Shown here one piece after another: positions 6,662-6,909 of a stretch of 6,909 nucleotides of DNA; the first letter of the stretch is position 1, and the number at the start of each line of letters is the position of its first letter. A program made the translations under genes and the position numbers. The stretch is from CAYSWF01 sp964562905 (lineage in GTDB: Bacteria; Patescibacteriota; Andersenbacteria; UBA10190). The notes beneath the pieces are model-generated. The model did no database searches. It worked only from the letters and a program-made list of their open reading frames with translations, and was not told the origin of the DNA. The stretch lies in assembly GCA_964562905.1 (NCBI GenBank), contig CAZLVG010000048.1:1-6909 (forward strand), in the 5' to 3' direction.

Positions 6662-6805
6662 TTAAGAGACTCCCTCTTTAGTGCTAGTGACGATACTTCC
6701 GCGTAACGTTATATAGAGGCCGTCTGAAAATTCATTAATCAGCCCAATAAAGGCATTATAGCCAGGCCGCCGTACATTTTCAGACGGCCTCCACTCATAA
6801 CTCAT
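6662..6805 (-). CDS. Possible small protein of 47 residues, unknown
   Basis: An open frame runs from ATG (6805-6803) to TAA (6664-6662), with AAGGAG at 6813-6808 only two bases before the ATG, closer than the usual 5-9. The product begins MSYEWRPSENVRRPGYNAFI, continues GLINEFSDGLYITLRG and ends STKEGVS; it has no membrane segment or motif I recognise. Third-position GC is about 43%, lower than expected for this GC-rich window, which weakens the case. A second ATG at 6798, better spaced from the same SD (9 bases), gives an overlapping 19-residue frame ending at 6739. Both frames span the 16-bp inverted repeat and the promoter-like boxes, so the region may instead be regulatory. If coding, it lies 143 bases upstream of the 582-residue gene in the same direction. 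Confidence 0.35.
   Translation of the reverse strand: MSYEWRPSENVRRPGYNAFIGLINEFSDGLYITLRGSIVTSTKEGVS
6716..6791. repeat. Perfect 16-bp inverted repeat carrying AG-DUS-identical 12-mers
   Basis: GAGGCCGTCTGAAAAT (6716-6731) is repeated exactly in inverted form as ATTTTCAGACGGCCTC (6776-6791), with a 44-base spacer. Each arm contains AGGCCGTCTGAA, the same 12 bases as the AG-DUS dialect of Neisseria DNA uptake sequences. No target-site duplication flanks the arms (ATA on the left, CAC on the right), so a small transposon-derived element is not supported. A hairpin with a 44-base loop, or a two-armed operator, are the other readings. Confidence 0.75.
6755..6783 (-). promoter_or_regulatory. Sigma-70-type promoter candidate inside the inverted repeat
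   Basis: On the minus strand CTGAAA (6783-6778, 4/6 to TTGACA) is followed by exactly 17 bases and a perfect TATAAT (6760-6755). Transcription would start near 6748, giving a leader of about 230 bases to the 582-residue gene that includes the two-stem element. The -35 box lies inside one arm of the inverted repeat and the other arm falls at about +18 to +33, as in a two-site operator. The boxes also lie inside the possible 47-codon gene, so the two calls compete. Confidence 0.42.
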
Positions 6806-6832
6806 CTCTCCTTGCTCTTTTTTCTTCTCTTT

Positions 6833-6909
6833 TTAAACTACCTGCGCCTGCCCATACTTCCATATTACGTAATATGGGAGTGTTTTTAACCGCCGCGCCT
6901 TAACACTGC
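6833..6909 (-). CDS. Possible C-terminal end of a gene entering from the right (partial)
   Basis: One minus-strand frame is open from the window edge to a TAA at 6835-6833, giving 24 residues ending LPYYVIWKYGQAQVV. Only 25 codons are visible, too few to separate from chance. If real, the 18-bp palindrome at 6860-6877 is inside coding sequence (PYYVIW), and the 47-codon frame starts 27 bases after this stop. No family can be suggested. Confidence 0.18.
   Translation of the reverse strand, partial: SVKARRLKTLPYYVIWKYGQAQVV
6854..6887 (+). repeat. 18-bp perfect palindrome with T tract
   Basis: CCATATTACGTAATATGG (6860-6877) is a perfect palindrome. Flanking bases extend the pairing with one wobble to about 6854-6883, and TTTTT (6883-6887) follows on the plus strand. 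The form resembles a plus-strand terminator, but the stem is AT-rich and no plus-strand gene precedes it. A dimeric protein-binding site (core TTACGTAA) upstream of the minus-strand promoter is equally possible. Confidence 0.5.

Larger units (their letters stand above)
6519..6909. other. 391-base region without a long gene, rich in inverted repeats
   Basis: This is the upstream region of the 582-residue gene. It holds, in minus-strand order, a possible C-terminal coding end (6833-6909) that overlaps an 18-bp palindrome, a 47-codon frame (6662-6805) overlapping a 16-bp perfect inverted repeat and a promoter-like pair of boxes, then a two-stem element (6591-6645) and a weak TATGAT box (6530-6535). 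Each is entered separately. No tRNA or named riboswitch consensus was found here on either strand. Confidence 0.7.

Noticed and set aside
6716..6791. Miniature transposon (MITE) bounded by 16-bp terminal repeats
   Set aside because: No target-site duplication flanks the arms and a reading frame passes through the whole element without interruption.

Overview
The window looks like ordinary chromosomal DNA from a GC-rich bacterium (roughly 55-60% GC by eye) with standard stop codons and AAGGAG-type ribosome binding sites. The left edge carries the tail of a surface protein that ends in a hydrophobic segment plus an Arg-rich tail, as in monoderm sorting or anchor signals. The other envelope proteins also have a single N-terminal anchor. 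This fits a monoderm bacterium, such as a Firmicutes-like lineage or a Patescibacteria (CPR) member. The assignment is weak because the window has no rRNA or other marker gene.

Layout from left to right: (1) 1-120 (+), the C-terminus of a membrane- or wall-anchored protein. (2) 261-1397 (-), a family 4 glycosyltransferase. (3) 1504-2529 (+), an unrecognised 341-residue protein ending in a helical domain that resembles the RNA polymerase alpha-subunit C-terminal domain, followed by an intrinsic terminator. (4) 2620-3837 (-), a membrane-anchored PQQ-dependent aldose/glucose dehydrogenase-type beta-propeller. (5) 4058-4297 (+), a two-helix small membrane protein with a TTGACA promoter box, an operator-like dyad and a terminator. 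(6) 4356-4739 (-), a YjbQ/UPF0047 protein. (7) 4770-6518 (-), a 582-residue single-pass protein with a large outside domain resembling LolA/LppX-type lipid-binding proteins. (8) 6519-6909, 391 bases with no long gene but unusual structure.

Most genes alternate strands and are probably single transcription units. The exception is the minus-strand pair of the 582-residue protein and the YjbQ protein (30-base gap), which probably share a transcript. The envelope theme is consistent: glycosyltransferase, anchored dehydrogenase, small membrane protein, and anchored LolA-like protein.

The most interesting part is the leader region of the last pair. It holds a perfect 16-bp inverted repeat whose arms each contain the 12-mer AGGCCGTCTGAA, identical to a Neisseria DNA uptake sequence dialect. 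The two arms bracket a consensus TATAAT box with an acceptable -35 box lying inside one arm. Further downstream in the same leader is a two-stem RNA-like element (6591-6645), and upstream lies a perfect 18-bp palindrome (6860-6877). A 47-codon reading frame with AAGGAG just before its ATG also spans the inverted repeat, so a coding and a regulatory reading compete there. No known phage, insertion sequence, CRISPR array, tRNA or rRNA was seen.
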